NCBI GenBank assembly: GCA_902806575.1
Contig: CADCXD010000011.1
Location: 930,001 to 994,000 of the forward strand
Source: Jackrogersella multiformis
Taxonomy: Eukaryota > Ascomycota > Sordariomycetes > Xylariales > Hypoxylaceae
Length of the DNA stretch: 64,000 bases
Reading direction: 5' to 3'
Shown here: piece by piece, positions 24,593-35,240 of the stretch
How positions within the stretch are numbered: position 1 is the stretch's first letter
Layout: the number at the start of each line of letters is the position of its first letter
Made by a program: the position numbers and the translations under genes
Notes under the pieces: model-generated
The model's database searches: none
What the model was told of the DNA's origin: nothing
Seen by the model: only the letters and a program-made list of their open reading frames with translations

Positions 24593-25737
24593 ATGCCGAA
24601 CATCATAGCAGACATTGAATATCTGGCGGACCTCCCACTGTATAAAACTGAGAAACCTTACGGCGCTCTGCCTAGCAACGGCAGCCAGTACTTCCGCCAA
24701 GGCCACCGTCTTGATAACATACAGTTTGAGAAACATCGATGCAAGCTCATTGACGTGAAGAACGACAAAACCAAGACTCTGGCGAAGAATGGTTTCCAGA
24801 TATACAGGCAGCATAGCGACACCATGTGGGACGTGAACACCCTCGAAGGAGCGCGCCGCCACCGTGAGGAGATCGCAGAATGGCTCAAAGACAAGCTTGA
24901 TGCCGAATTTGTCTACACTTACGACCTGAGGACTAGGCTCAACGATGAGTCGCCTGGAGACAAGGTTGATATTCTAAATCCACTGCTCGTAGAGCCCAGA
25001 GCACGCAGCGCTCACAACGGTAAGCATCAGTTGCCCTTCTCCACTCCTTATAGATGTGACGTTGAAGTCGGGCCCCGGAATCTTCTTCAGCCATCCGATT
25101 AAGGGCCAGATGGATTACTTAAAACCCGGATATCGAGTTAGGATCATCAAGTGAGTTTCGATTCCTAGCCTTGACGACTCTGTTCCCAACCCGCTGTAGT
25201 ACTTGGAGGTCTCTCCCCCCTGTGTGCGAGGACAACCCACTTGCATTCTGCGACGCCAGCACGATCGATCCCGAAGATCTCATTGCTGCCGATCGCGTGT
25301 ACCCGCACTCGGTAGGCGAGATCTACTATCTCGGCTATAACAAGGAACAGCAATGGTACGCGTGCACCTCTATCCGGTGATGTGACCTAACAGTTGACCC
25401 CGTGAAGGTGCTGGATCGATGGACACAATCCGGAAGAAGTAGGCCGTTGTCCATCTCTAGGTACCCAAGGCTGAAATGGGTTTTTAATCACGGCCTCCCA
25501 AAACCGTAGGTTCTCGTAATGACGATGTACGATACACACCCCGATGACGACGCTCGCTGTAAGTTCCCTCACAGCTATTTCCAGCGCTACATCCCTTTTC
25601 ATACCTGATACCTGACACCTGGGGTAGACTGCCCACATGTGTCGTTCGTCAACGAACGTGCTCCAGAAAATTGCCCGCCGCGAAGGAACATAGAGACGAG
25701 ATCGATTGTGATCAGCAAGGTCAGAGGGGGAAACTAG
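24593..25737 (+). CDS. CmcJ/AsaB-like oxidoreductase (GA4-desaturase-like family)
   Basis: Members of this fungal family are found in many secondary-metabolite clusters and are annotated as hydroxylase/desaturase or CmcJ-like proteins. Six exons give 289 residues: 24593-25019, 25054-25150, 25200-25355, 25408-25438, 25510-25558 and 25628-25737. All five introns are GT-AG and frame-consistent. Exon 4 is only 31 nt. Family landmarks are LAKNGFQIYRQHSDTMWD, GPGIFFSHPI, the RIINTWRSL block, FCDASTIDPEDLIAADRVYPH, GEIYYLGYNKEQQW, and near the end ARYCPHVSFVNERAPENCPPR followed by IETRSIV. The acidic residues and histidine cluster fit the family, but the reaction and substrate are unknown. Its plus-strand neighbour is a damaged MFS transporter. 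Confidence 0.82.
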
Positions 25738-26230
25738 AGAAGTGAAGATGTGTGTTGGTGTGTAGGTATAGGTAGGAAGGTACCTAGGTACCTAGGTAGT
25801 TTAGTTTCCTTGTCGCGAACCCCACTAAAGATTACCTAACCACATCGTTTACCTATGGATTATCTACCTAGTATCGAACTTTGATAATAGGGCTAAAGTC
25901 ATGTCGAAAAGTGAAGTAGGTTTCATGCTAAGGCGGATACCTAGGCAGGTGCTAACACAAATAAATAAACTTCTGCCATCCATGGATGTAGCTCTATAAT
26001 AGCTAGAGCTGGTGCAACCGCGTTGCTAGGAAGGTGACACAATTTTAAGACCTTTGCACTCCCCCGCTCCTAGCTCCTAGCTCCTAGCTCCTATCCCCTA
26101 TCCCGTCACGTGTATAAATCACTTCACAATGCCAACTTACTTATTCCGGCCCATGTAGGCCAACAATACATTTGAGAATCGGGGTTTTTTTTGCTTTCCT
26201 TTTCTCATCTTTCTCCCACTCAGACTTGGG
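25738..26230. other. Intergenic region between oxidoreductase and transporter
   Basis: 493 bp. Holds an overlapping pair of TACCTAGGTA palindromes (25781-25798) and a four-unit GCTCCTA tandem repeat (26066-26093). Both genes face the same way, so this region should hold the transporter promoter. Confidence 0.5.
26066..26093. repeat. GCTCCTA tandem repeat, four units
   Basis: Four perfect 7-bp units in a row in the spacer about 140 bp before the transporter start. Confidence 0.85.
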
Positions 26231-28106
26231 ATGACCACGGAAGAAACGCAGCGCATGGAATCCGAGAAACCTCAATGCGGTGAGGTGCAGGTCACAGCCC
26301 AAGCCTCTGAGCAAATTCGAATAAAGGAGGCTGAAGCCACCGACGATCCTGACCAATCTTATCCTAGGGGTATCAAGCTAGCTATAATCGTTGCTTCGTT
26401 GTCCATATCAGTTTTCTTATGTGCTCTGGTGAGTGACAGATGCATCCACTGCCATTGCCATGTCTCCGTCTCCCCGTCCCCCTCTTCCAGTTTGATGCTC
26501 ACTCTGCTAGGACGAGACAATAATCACGACAGCTACTCCTAGAATCACCGACGAGTTCAAGTCCATCAATGATGTCGGCTGGTATGGATCAGCATAGTAT
26601 GTCACATTGTACAATAATATGCGCCCCCCATACTTACCGTTGCCAGTTTCATGACCTTTGCTGCGTTCCAGCTTATATACGGAAAACTGTTCTCGTTTTA
26701 TTCCATAAAGCATGTGTTTCTTGTTTCAATCGGTATTTTCGAGATCGGCTCTTTGCTATGTGCCGCGGCACCCACTTCAATTGCTTTCATAGTCGGTAGG
26801 GCTTGTGCAGGCTTGGGAAGCGCTGGCATCAATGCTGGTTTCATTATGTAAGACTTATTCGGACTTGGTCTTCAATCTCCTGATTTATATTGTGCTAGCA
26901 TCCTCGCGGCATCTCTTCCCCTGGAAAGGAGACCACTCTTTGTTAGCTCATACAGTGGCATGTATGGCATTGCATCGGTGGCTGCGCCTCTTATCGGTGG
27001 TGCCTTTACTACCGAGGCGACATGGCGGTGGTGCTTTTATATCAATCTTCCCTTGGGCGGGAGTGCCATCCTGGCCATGATACTATTCCTGCATCCCCCG
27101 CAGAAGAAAACATCGATAGCTAGCACATGGCGTGAGAAGATTGATCAGATGGACTTTCCGGGTACCGGCATACTTGTGATAGCTGTCGTATGTCTCCTGA
27201 TTGCCCTCCAATGGGGTGGAACTGTCTATCCATGGGCCAGCGCACCACCCATTATTCTGGTCGTCTTCGGGGGTGTGGGTTTAGTAGTATTTGTCCTTAT
27301 CCAATGCTGGAACAAGAGAGAGCTACGGTGCCTCCTCGAATTATAAGCCAGCGCAGTGTAGCTTGCAGCACGGTTTACGTTTTCTGCGCAGGCGGGGCTC
27401 TCAATATTTTTCAATATTATGTCAGTACATCTAGCGGCAAAGATGGACTGGCTGACGTAAATGACTAACAAGAAACCAGCTTCCCATCTGGTTCTAAGCC
27501 ATCCAGGGCGTGACACCCTTTAACTCGGGCACCCGGATCCTACCTACCACCTTGGGCACGGTGATCTTCTCTTTCATCGCCGGCTTTGGCGTTGCGCACT
27601 CCGGATACTACACCCCCTTCGTGATACTAGGCGCATCTCTTCTCCTAACTGGTGCGGCACTCACAACAACATTGCGTGTCACATCACCAGCAGCAGAATG
27701 GATCGGTTACCAGATCGCCTTCGGTGCCGGGGCCGGCCTGGGAATCCAACAGGCACACACAGCTGCGCAGACCGTCCTCGCGAGCACCGACGTGCCGACA
27801 GGGGCCGTCGTGCTCATCTTCGCGCAGATCATGGGGAGCACTATATGGTTATCAGTAGCGCAAAACATTCTGGTATCGGAGTTGCTTAAGGGGTTAGCGG
27901 GTAGAGTGCCGGGTTTCGATCCCAAGACGATCCTCAGCCTAGGTGCCACCGATCTCAGGCAAGCCGTAGATGCCAAGTACCTCAGCGTTGTTCTTGAAGT
28001 GTACAACCATGCCCTGACGAGGGTTTTCTACTGTGCAGTAGCCTTAGCCGCTGTTGCCTGTATAGCCGCCAGCGGGATGGAGTGGAAGTCAATCAAGAAG
28101 AAGTAA
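26231..28106 (+). pseudogene. MFS drug:H+ antiporter (DHA2-like) with frameshift and nonsense codon
   Basis: This is a plasma-membrane multidrug or metabolite efflux carrier of the 14-helix type. Exons are 26231-26428, 26511-26596, 26647-26847, 26899-27420 and 27480-28106. Motifs are the membrane-entry DETIITTATPRITDEF, GRACAGLGSAGINAGFI, and GGAFTTEATWRWCFYINLPLGG. Two lesions are visible. Near 27320-27330 the frame must shift by one missing base so that QCWNKRE can lead into ATVPPRIISQRS. At 27495-27497 a TAA sits where the conserved LPIWFQAIQGV has Gln, consistent with CAA to TAA. Everything downstream is open again to a normal end (KSIKKK). The most likely reading is a recent pseudogene. 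Assembly error cannot be excluded for either site. Confidence 0.8.
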
Positions 28107-28805
28107 AGGCCGATACCTTGGTCTCAGGATAGAGAGTAACGAACACCGCAAGGTGGTTATTATCTGTGGAAACCGTAAAATAAGACGCTGCCTTATTCCA
28201 ATGTTGATTCGCGATGACTTCTTTCCCGGACTCTTATATTTGGTTTGCACCTGGCTCATATTTGATCGAACTCGAACTATAGGATGGGCCGCAGAAATAA
28301 ATGTAAGATATCGATAGGTACCTCCTATCTAGTAGGTAATTGATTTTGGCGGAAACCCTCGGTAAAGAAAACATTCACCGTATACTTTAGTAGGGTACCT
28401 TGTTTACGGTTTACCTAGGTACGTCAAAATCGCTTTTTTTGGTGGGGTTTGACGTTTTCCGGTACTTAGCAGCAACTAAGGCAGTACCTAGGTACCCTAA
28501 TGTGGCATTTACATACCTAGGTACCTAATATAAGTGCATATTTAGTTTCTCAAATCGAGTAACACTCACATTTAAAGTAAAGTTACCTGGAGGTACTTCA
28601 CAAGTTAAACCAACCAAACAAAGAAATCGTTTCTGATCTGTACTCATCTTCACTTACCCAAGTTGGATTGAGATGGGTTGGAAACCATAGCATCCGGTCT
28701 AGGAGCAAACGAGTTGGTGATCCCAGTATTCATTCAGAGGAGGAAGAAAAAAGAAACCCCCCCAAAAATAGAAAAAAGGAAGGGACAAAAAAGGAATTAG
28801 AAACC
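28107..28805. other. Intergenic region upstream of the cysteine synthase gene
   Basis: About 700 bp. Exact TACCTAGGTA copies at 28412, 28485 and 28514. The last 130 bases are A-rich (GAAGAAAAAAGAAAC) and are probably the 5' leader. The cysteine synthase frame is open upstream to 28668, but that part has no conserved content. Confidence 0.5.
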
Positions 28806-30197
28806 ATGTCGCTAAGCGACCACCCCCGCGCCTACGGCACAGCCGCCATCACCGCCGCCTTCGCCGCCGGGGTCCTCGTCACCCTCGGCTTCAAGGACCT
28901 GTACCCGGACCTGGAGCGGCGGTTCCAGCAGCGAGGAGGAGGAGGAGCAGGAGTTCCGCGCCTGAAACGGCGGCGCTCGGAGGATGCGCGGCGCCGGTCC
29001 AGCCTGTTCTTCTGGGGCGGCGGCGACGGCGGCCCCGTCGAGCTCGCGGACCACGAATCCGGCGGCGCCGCGGGGCGGGGCGACGGCATCAGCGACGGCG
29101 TCGAGGGCTGCATCGGGCACACGCCGCTGGTGCGGATCCGCAGCCTGTGCGAGGCCACGGGCCGCACCATCCTGGCCAAGGCCGAGTTCCTCAACGGCGC
29201 CGGCGGCAGCCCCAAGGACCGCGTGGCGCTGGCCATGATCGAGGCGGCCGAGCGCGCCGGGCTGCTGGTGCCCCACCGCGGCGACACCATCTACGAGGGC
29301 ACCGTGGGCAGCACCGGCATCTCCATCGCGGCGCTCGCGCGCGCCCGCGGCTACCGTGCCCACATCTGCATGCCCGACGACCAGAGCCGCGAGAAGTCCG
29401 ACCTGCTGCGCCACCTCGGCGCCACCGTCGAGCGCGTCCCCGTCCAGCCCATCGCCTCCCCCGACCACTTCGTCAACCTCGCGCGCCGCCGCGCCGCCGA
29501 GCACACCGCCGACCCGGCCTCCCGCAGCGTCGGCTTCTTCGCCGACCAGTTCGAGTCGCCCGCCAACTACGCCGCGCACCAGCGCGGCACGGGCCCCGAG
29601 ATCTACGCGCAGGCCGGCGGGCGCGTCGACGCCTTCGTGGCCGGCGCCGGCACCGGCGGCACGCTCTCAGGCGTGGCGCGGTACCTGAAGCAGGACGCGG
29701 GGCTGGCCTCGCTGCGGGTGGTGCTGGCGGACCCGCAGGGCAGCGGGCTGTACAACAAGATCCGGCACGGGGTGATGTACTCGGCGGCCGAGAAGGAGGG
29801 CACGCGGCGGCGGCAGCAGGTGGACACGATCGTGGAGGGGGTGGGCATGACGCGGACGACGGCGAACCTGGAGGCGGGGCGCGAGCTGGTGGACGCGGCG
29901 GTGCGGGTGACGGACGCGCAGGCGTGCGCCATGGCGCGGTGGCTGGCCGAGCGCGACGGCCTCTTCTGCGGCAGCAGCAGCGCCGTCAACTGCGCCGCCG
30001 CCGTCGTCACCGCCCGGGACCTGCCCGCGGGAAGCACCGTCGTCACCGTCCTGTGCGACTCCGGCGCCCGCCACCTGAGCAAGTTCTGGAAGACGATCGC
30101 GGAGATGGGGCTAGAAGACGAGAACGAGGACGGCCCGAAGCAGGAGCCGAAGCCGGACGACCTGTTCGCGCTGCTGGGTATCGAAAGGCCGCGGTGA
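28806..30197 (+). CDS. Cysteine synthase 2 (PLP-dependent, mitochondrial Mcy1/Cys12-like)
   Basis: This is a fold-type II PLP enzyme of the O-acetylserine/cystathionine beta-synthase family. The intronless frame gives 463 residues from the ATG at 28806. I chose this start because the hydrophobic segment AAITAAFAAGVLVTLGF follows it directly, as in Mcy1/Cys12-type proteins anchored at mitochondria. The ORF is open upstream to an ATG at 28668, but that stretch is not conserved in character. Key motifs are IGHTPLVRI, GGSPKDRVALAMIEAA (PLP lysine in SPKDR), EGTVGSTGISIA (phosphate-binding loop), GAGTGGTLSGVARYLK and GSSSAVN near the C-terminus. An Arg/Gly-rich linker separates anchor and enzyme. 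Third codon positions are almost all G or C, unlike most neighbours. Long antisense frames here are a by-product of that bias. Confidence 0.88.
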   Translation: MSLSDHPRAYGTAAITAAFAAGVLVTLGFKDLYPDLERRFQQRGGGGAGVPRLKRRRSEDARRRSSLFFWGGGDGGPVELADHESGGAAGRGDGISDGVEGCIGHTPLVRIRSLCEATGRTILAKAEFLNGAGGSPKDRVALAMIEAAERAGLLVPHRGDTIYEGTVGSTGISIAALARARGYRAHICMPDDQSREKSDLLRHLGATVERVPVQPIASPDHFVNLARRRAAEHTADPASRSVGFFADQFESPANYAAHQRGTGPEIYAQAGGRVDAFVAGAGTGGTLSGVARYLKQDAGLASLRVVLADPQGSGLYNKIRHGVMYSAAEKEGTRRRQQVDTIVEGVGMTRTTANLEAGRELVDAAVRVTDAQACAMARWLAERDGLFCGSSSAVNCAAAVVTARDLPAGSTVVTVLCDSGARHLSKFWKTIAEMGLEDENEDGPKQEPKPDDLFALLGIERPR

Positions 30198-30735
30198 TGG
30201 AGGAGGAGGATGGTGATGATGATGATGATAATAATACAACACTTACCTTTGGTAATTACTCAAGAGTTTGCGTGGCCTAAGAACTTACGCGTATATGGAG
30301 TGGGATGGGAACAATACCTAGGAAGAAAGAAAGAAGTAAGGAAAGAAGGAAAAGGTCACGATAAGAGCACGGATCGATCGGACGTAAATCAGAACATGTA
30401 TTCGTATTACTAGAACAGAAGGGGGTGTTGTGTTGTGTATCGGAATCCTATGCGCAATATGCCTGTCATCTAGTGCCATAACTCCTCGCGTTAAAACACA
30501 ACCAATCGCAATCGCAAAATTCACCTGGTTTGGTCGTCGACCAAAATTCCCGAGACGCCTGCCATGAGAACACATTACCATGCCGTGTTATGGTGAGTGA
30601 TGCTTATGAACCTCATGTACCTCATGAGAAAACCGTATCGACATCTCTTGGTTGCCTGCTTACTTGCTTGCCTGCTCTCCTGGGGGGAAGAGGCCGAACG
30701 AGGTAAGACAGACAGATAGGCCAGAACGCAAGTAA
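30198..30735. other. Convergent 3' region between cysteine synthase and TFIIS genes
   Basis: 538 bp holding the two facing 3' UTRs. A GATGATGATGATGAT run follows the cysteine synthase stop. No ORF of note. Confidence 0.5.
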
Positions 30736-31888
30736 TTAAGAGAACTATATCAGGGTTAGTATGAGACGAACGTGGAAGTATAAGACGTAGACGGGGAAAC
30801 TCGCCTTCCAGCGCTTTCCGCAGTTCATACACTCGCAGAAAGTGGTCATAGGCTCGTCGGCGCTTCGGGTCTGGGCCTGCGTGTAGCTGACCATCTTCTT
30901 CTTGCAGCTGCCGCACTCGAGACTATCGCTGATACTCTTCTCCGCCATCGGGACCTGGGCCTTCTTCATGTTCTCGAGCTCGAGCTCAGCTTCGGTCTTA
31001 CGCTGCTGAGCCGACATGAGCTCCTTGGACGTCATCACCACGAAGCGCTCGGCCGTGATGGATCCCGACATGACATTGCGGCCGAGCTCGGCGTTGGTCT
31101 TGACCTTCAGATTCTGGAACAGAGATCGTATCTTGTCCTTGTACTCCTTGGTCTCACCCTTGTACGCCTTGAAGGCTGCGTGCTCGATCTCCTCGGCTCG
31201 TTGGATCACGTTATCCTCCGACTCGCGCGAGCGGTAAGCGAGGCCGTTGTAGAGAAGGCCGACGCAGTTGTCGCGGACCTGGGAGCCGGTAGGGTTGATC
31301 TTGACCTTGTCCGACTTGAACGTGCGCTTCTCAATGTCGCCCTGGTACGACTTGTTGTTGCCCACGAGCGGCTTCGGGGCGGGCGAGGCGGCCTTGGAGG
31401 CGGGCGATACGGAACCCTTCTGGGACTTGGCGGCCTGTAGACCCTTGGATCGCTTCTCCGCCTCGATACCCTTCCTCCACTTGGCGACAACCTCTCCGGC
31501 GACCTTGGCGACGTCCTTGTTGGGGTTCCCGCGAAGCTTACCGACCACTATGCCGGCCTTCGTAGTCTAGTGCACAGCAGTAAGCATATGCGCGAATGGA
31601 TGAAACATACCTACCTAGGTACTGGGTAGGTACGCATATGACAGCAGTATCGGTAGGGGGCATGAGATCAGAATGTTTCAGGGAAGGCCATTTAATAGGT
31701 AGGCATGTCTCGGGGAGAAGATAGTAGGATAAACACTAGGTCGGTTAATCACTTACGCGCAACATTTCCTCAGTCGGAGAGGCCGCTCTCAGAGATTCGA
31801 TGATAGTAACGAGGTTAGCAGCCGGCTCATTGGACTGGGCGGCCTTGTGAAGCGCCTTGACGCGCGCTTCGAGTTCTCGTTGATCCAT
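30736..31888 (-). CDS. Transcription elongation factor TFIIS
   Basis: TFIIS rescues backtracked RNA polymerase II by stimulating transcript cleavage in the nucleus. Exons are 31888-31757, 31566-30805 and 30744-30736, giving 300 residues. The N-terminal LW-type domain starts MDQRELEARVKALHKAA and runs through VVGKLRGNPNKDVAKVA. The central Pol II-binding domain follows RDNCVGLLYNGLA. The C-terminal zinc ribbon has CGSCKKK, then the acidic hairpin RSADEPMTTF and CECMNCGKRWK. The last intron (30804-30745) starts with GC rather than GT. It has a perfect TACTAAC branch site and ends TATAG. Removing it gives the canonical end GKRWKFS. Without splicing the protein would end in an uncharacteristic hydrophobic tail. 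Intron 1 (31756-31567) holds a TACCTAGGTA copy. Confidence 0.92.
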
Positions 31889-33464
31889 GATAGGCGACGA
31901 TCGATGATCGATACCTTGAGAATATTGAATCTTGAGTTGATGTTGATGTTGATGTTGGTAGAAATTGTCGACAGGTACAAGTCGGCAATGGGGTGGGGGG
32001 GGGGAAGTGTTTAAATCAAGAATCAGAACGATTGTAGATTGTAGATTGTAGAATGCAAGTAGCTGGAAAGGCTAATGCAGGTTATGTATCTTTTAATGTT
32101 CCAAGGTTAAGAATTCAAGTTGACAGGTAGTGGGGCCGCCCCGCGAAGTGACGTGTATGTCAATACCGCCCTTTCGAGAGTTGGATATCTTTTGGTTTGG
32201 AAGGACCTTTTCAGGCCGGACGAACGAGACTTCCGAGAGGGAATGAAAATATAGATAGATGAAGCTCTTAGAAGCTGCGAACGGTCTGCTTGGGTAGCCG
32301 CGACGACCACTGAAGAAGCGTGCACGGACATTCTCAATATTCTGCCGGCCTTTAGCCGACATATGTCTAAAGGTACCTGGGTACTTTCATCACCTGGTTA
32401 AGTGATATGCACCCCACGACTTCCTTGTCGCCAATTCTTTCCTGGGGATCACGCTGACAAACTTAGGTCCGCCCTAACAACATTGACCATAAGTACCACA
32501 GCAATAAGATCTTTACAATAAAGTATAAAAGCTTACATTACTCTTGATTGCTTTAAGGTTGATACGTAAGCTCTAGGTACCTACCTAGATATCACGACGA
32601 TCACATGGTCCTTTCTAACATCAGATTCCTTTCTTACCTCCTTTGCACGTGCCCACTTTCTTTTTGCTGAGCCTCAACAACAGCTCATGAACACCGCGAA
32701 CACTTCAATAAGTAAAATAGTGAGCAAGGATTTGGTCTCCCCCAGATTTTCTCAGTCAATTCTTAGTTTTGGTCATGAACTTTCTACCTACTCTTTATAC
32801 TAGCCAATTTCCAATGTTGTTTGCCTTCAGTCAGCTATGAAATCAGTTGAAAGAGAACTTCCTACGTAGGCCTACTTATTATATACTTGCTTAACCTAGG
32901 TACCTGGGTAGGTATTATATCAAGAAACTCCAATTATCAGAAACTAAACACAGGCATACAGAGCAACAACTAACAGATGGATATTCGAGCTAGCTACTCG
33001 CTTAAATATGACACTCATCACTTGCCTTTTACTAAGAAACCATTAATGAATTATTATTATTTAATTATATTCAAAAAAGCACAATTCTGCAGGTATAATA
33101 TACTACACTGGTTTCTCTATTTCCCTTCTGTTTCCTGATACACTTTCTTCCACTTTTGTAATGTAATAGCAGCTTCCGCGACCTACGAAGCCGAGATGGA
33201 GGGTTTAGGTCGGTGAGTAGGAACGTGGTACAAAACACATGGATGCCGGATTAGGAAAAGTAATTTCCTATTAAGAGGTATCCTTTCCGACATAAGAAGC
33301 ACAGGCCCCAGCCATCATTCTTAGTCTGCTCGTCAGCTACGGAAGGCAGCAGAGCTACCATGCGTAAGGCTTGAACGAGCGACCAAGCAGAAAATTCTGA
33401 GGGTATTCGGAGTCCAATGATGACTCTGATGGTATACTCGATTAATTTAGCTCAAGCTGGCGTT
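31889..33464. other. Intergenic region
   Basis: The first few hundred bases are the TFIIS promoter, with a poly-G run at about 31990-32005 and TGTAGATT repeats near 32035-32050. A minus ORF at 32093-32362 is open but shows no recognisable motif. The rest is AT-rich and non-coding. Confidence 0.45.
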
Positions 33465-35240
33465 TCAGGTATTAGGACCGTCCTGTGGTTCATTTAAGAA
33501 CTGCAGAAAGTCCATATCGTCGTCCAAGACAGGCATCCCAGAGGGACCAGGCGCATATGAATTCACAGCTGGAACTGCAGATGCAGCCACAGAGGCATGG
33601 CTTTGATCGCGATCAAAGATATTATCAGGACCAAATAATATATACTGACTCATCTCTGTATATGCTGGATCGTGGCCCGACTCGGCACGACCGAAAATAT
33701 GTTCCATAAGGAAGCTGGTATCATTATAATTAGCCAACGGCTGCGGTTCCGAAACCTGGCCGACAAAAGCCGATGAATTCCCATCGTCGGATGCTGGGAC
33801 AAATTCATCCACTGTGGCGATTCTAGGCCGTTTGGGTTTCGGCTCGTTCTCTGTGGACAGATTTCCATATAGACCGACGTTCTCTCTGTCATTAGTTGAT
33901 GGTTCTGCCTCTTGATCGCTAAGTCGGGCTCGCTTGGAGGAACGCTCGCGAATGTCATCTTCTAATATTCGTGGTGTAGTGTTACCTCCACCCGATAGTA
34001 CCGATTTATCGACCCTTCCAGGTCCTAAACCTCGCTCGATATGAATATGTTGCACAGTACGAGGTTGATCGCTTATCCGCTTATAGCCTGGTTGGTTAAT
34101 TGCGTCGATATTCTTTTGTACGGTGCTCTGTTGTCTAGAGGGAAGTATAGGAGGAATTGGGGGCGCCTGCCAGTTTCCCTATGATGAGTGTTAGCCTACA
34201 AACTCGTGACCAGTCAAAATCGATTTAAGGGCTTTCAGACATTGGAGTCGAGGAAGCGGATGGTGCGGTAATACGATAAGTCAGGGAGATGGCTTACCTC
34301 TTCTATAGCAAAATTGAAATCCTCTCCAGTCTGCAGCTCCTGGCCCGTCATGTCGTTTGTGCCATTCCAGATACCATGGGTCTGGAATATTCTAATTGGA
34401 TCAATGGTATTTTGTACAGTGCTGTAGGCCTTGATGTCATCCATTGTGGATGATGCTGTCGTTTGCAATGGGTAGTTGGCTCGCGATCGGGTGATCTGAT
34501 CGACTTGTTGAACATTTGGCATATTAATCATAGGGGAAGGCATAGTAAGAAGGCCTGGGTTCTCTCCTACGGCTGTATTGGTCGAGACTGGATGTTGGGC
34601 ACTGGACAACACCTGAAGTTCTGGTGAAGCAAAACCCGGATTCGCGCCATAGTTCTCCTGTGATGCGTATTCCGTTTCGCGTGTTGCTTCATTGACGTTC
34701 AGGAAGCCATTCCCCTCGCAATGTGGACAGATAATGAAGTCCCCTCTGCCCCTTTTAACGGCTTGCTTTGCCTTTTTAAGTATGGTTCTCTCCGGTGTAG
34801 GCGTGCTATTTTCCCTTCTCGTCTTTGCAGGGTGCACTACCTGCATCTTGCGATTGCTATACATAGGTCAGTCGTCTTAGAATCTCCATCTCCCAACTAA
34901 TTGTCGTTGATAACTTACCCGAATACTGGGTCGGCACCGTATTTTTCGGTTACGTATTTGATGCCGACGTGGTCCGCCAGTCCCTTCAAAGTGAACTTTT
35001 CGTTGACCTCATCAGCAACCTTGGAATATAAATCCTTGATTGTTCCACGAGGTAACGGATGTTCCGGAATAGTCCTTTTCAGGATAAAATCGATTACCTC
35101 GGGATAATTTTTCCAACGTGGCCTTCCATCGTCTGCTGTATCTCTAGGCTATTCAGATTTAGTGTCAGTCATATTTAGAGATCAGGGGCCAGATTGTTGA
35201 AGCACAATAAAAATGAATAGCCTAGTGATGAGCATACCAT
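33465..35240 (-). CDS. Unrecognised, probably nuclear protein (501 residues)
   Basis: I do not recognise the family. Exons are 35240-35238 (start codon alone), 35148-34919, 34856-34298 and 34178-33465. All junctions are GT-AG and in frame. The N-terminal 75 residues form a compact folded-looking domain (WKNYPEVIDFILKRTIPEH, GTIKDLYSKVADEVNEKF, GLADHVGIKYVTEKYG). It resembles in spacing a small helical DNA- or protein-binding module. Next is a basic stretch (KKAKQAVKRGRGD) followed by a lone CPHC pair. The remainder is disordered and polar, with two basic clusters that could be nuclear localisation signals (RSSKRARLS and KPKRPRIAT). The acidic C-terminus (LDDDMDFLQFLNE) looks like a transactivation-type segment. 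A transcription-regulator role is only an inference. The single-codon first exon is uncertain. Confidence 0.6.

Noticed and set aside
28812..30082. Long antisense ORFs (255 and 159 codons) across the cysteine synthase gene
   Set aside because: Explained by the extreme GC3 bias, which removes stop codons on the other strand. The translations are Ala/Gly/Arg-rich.
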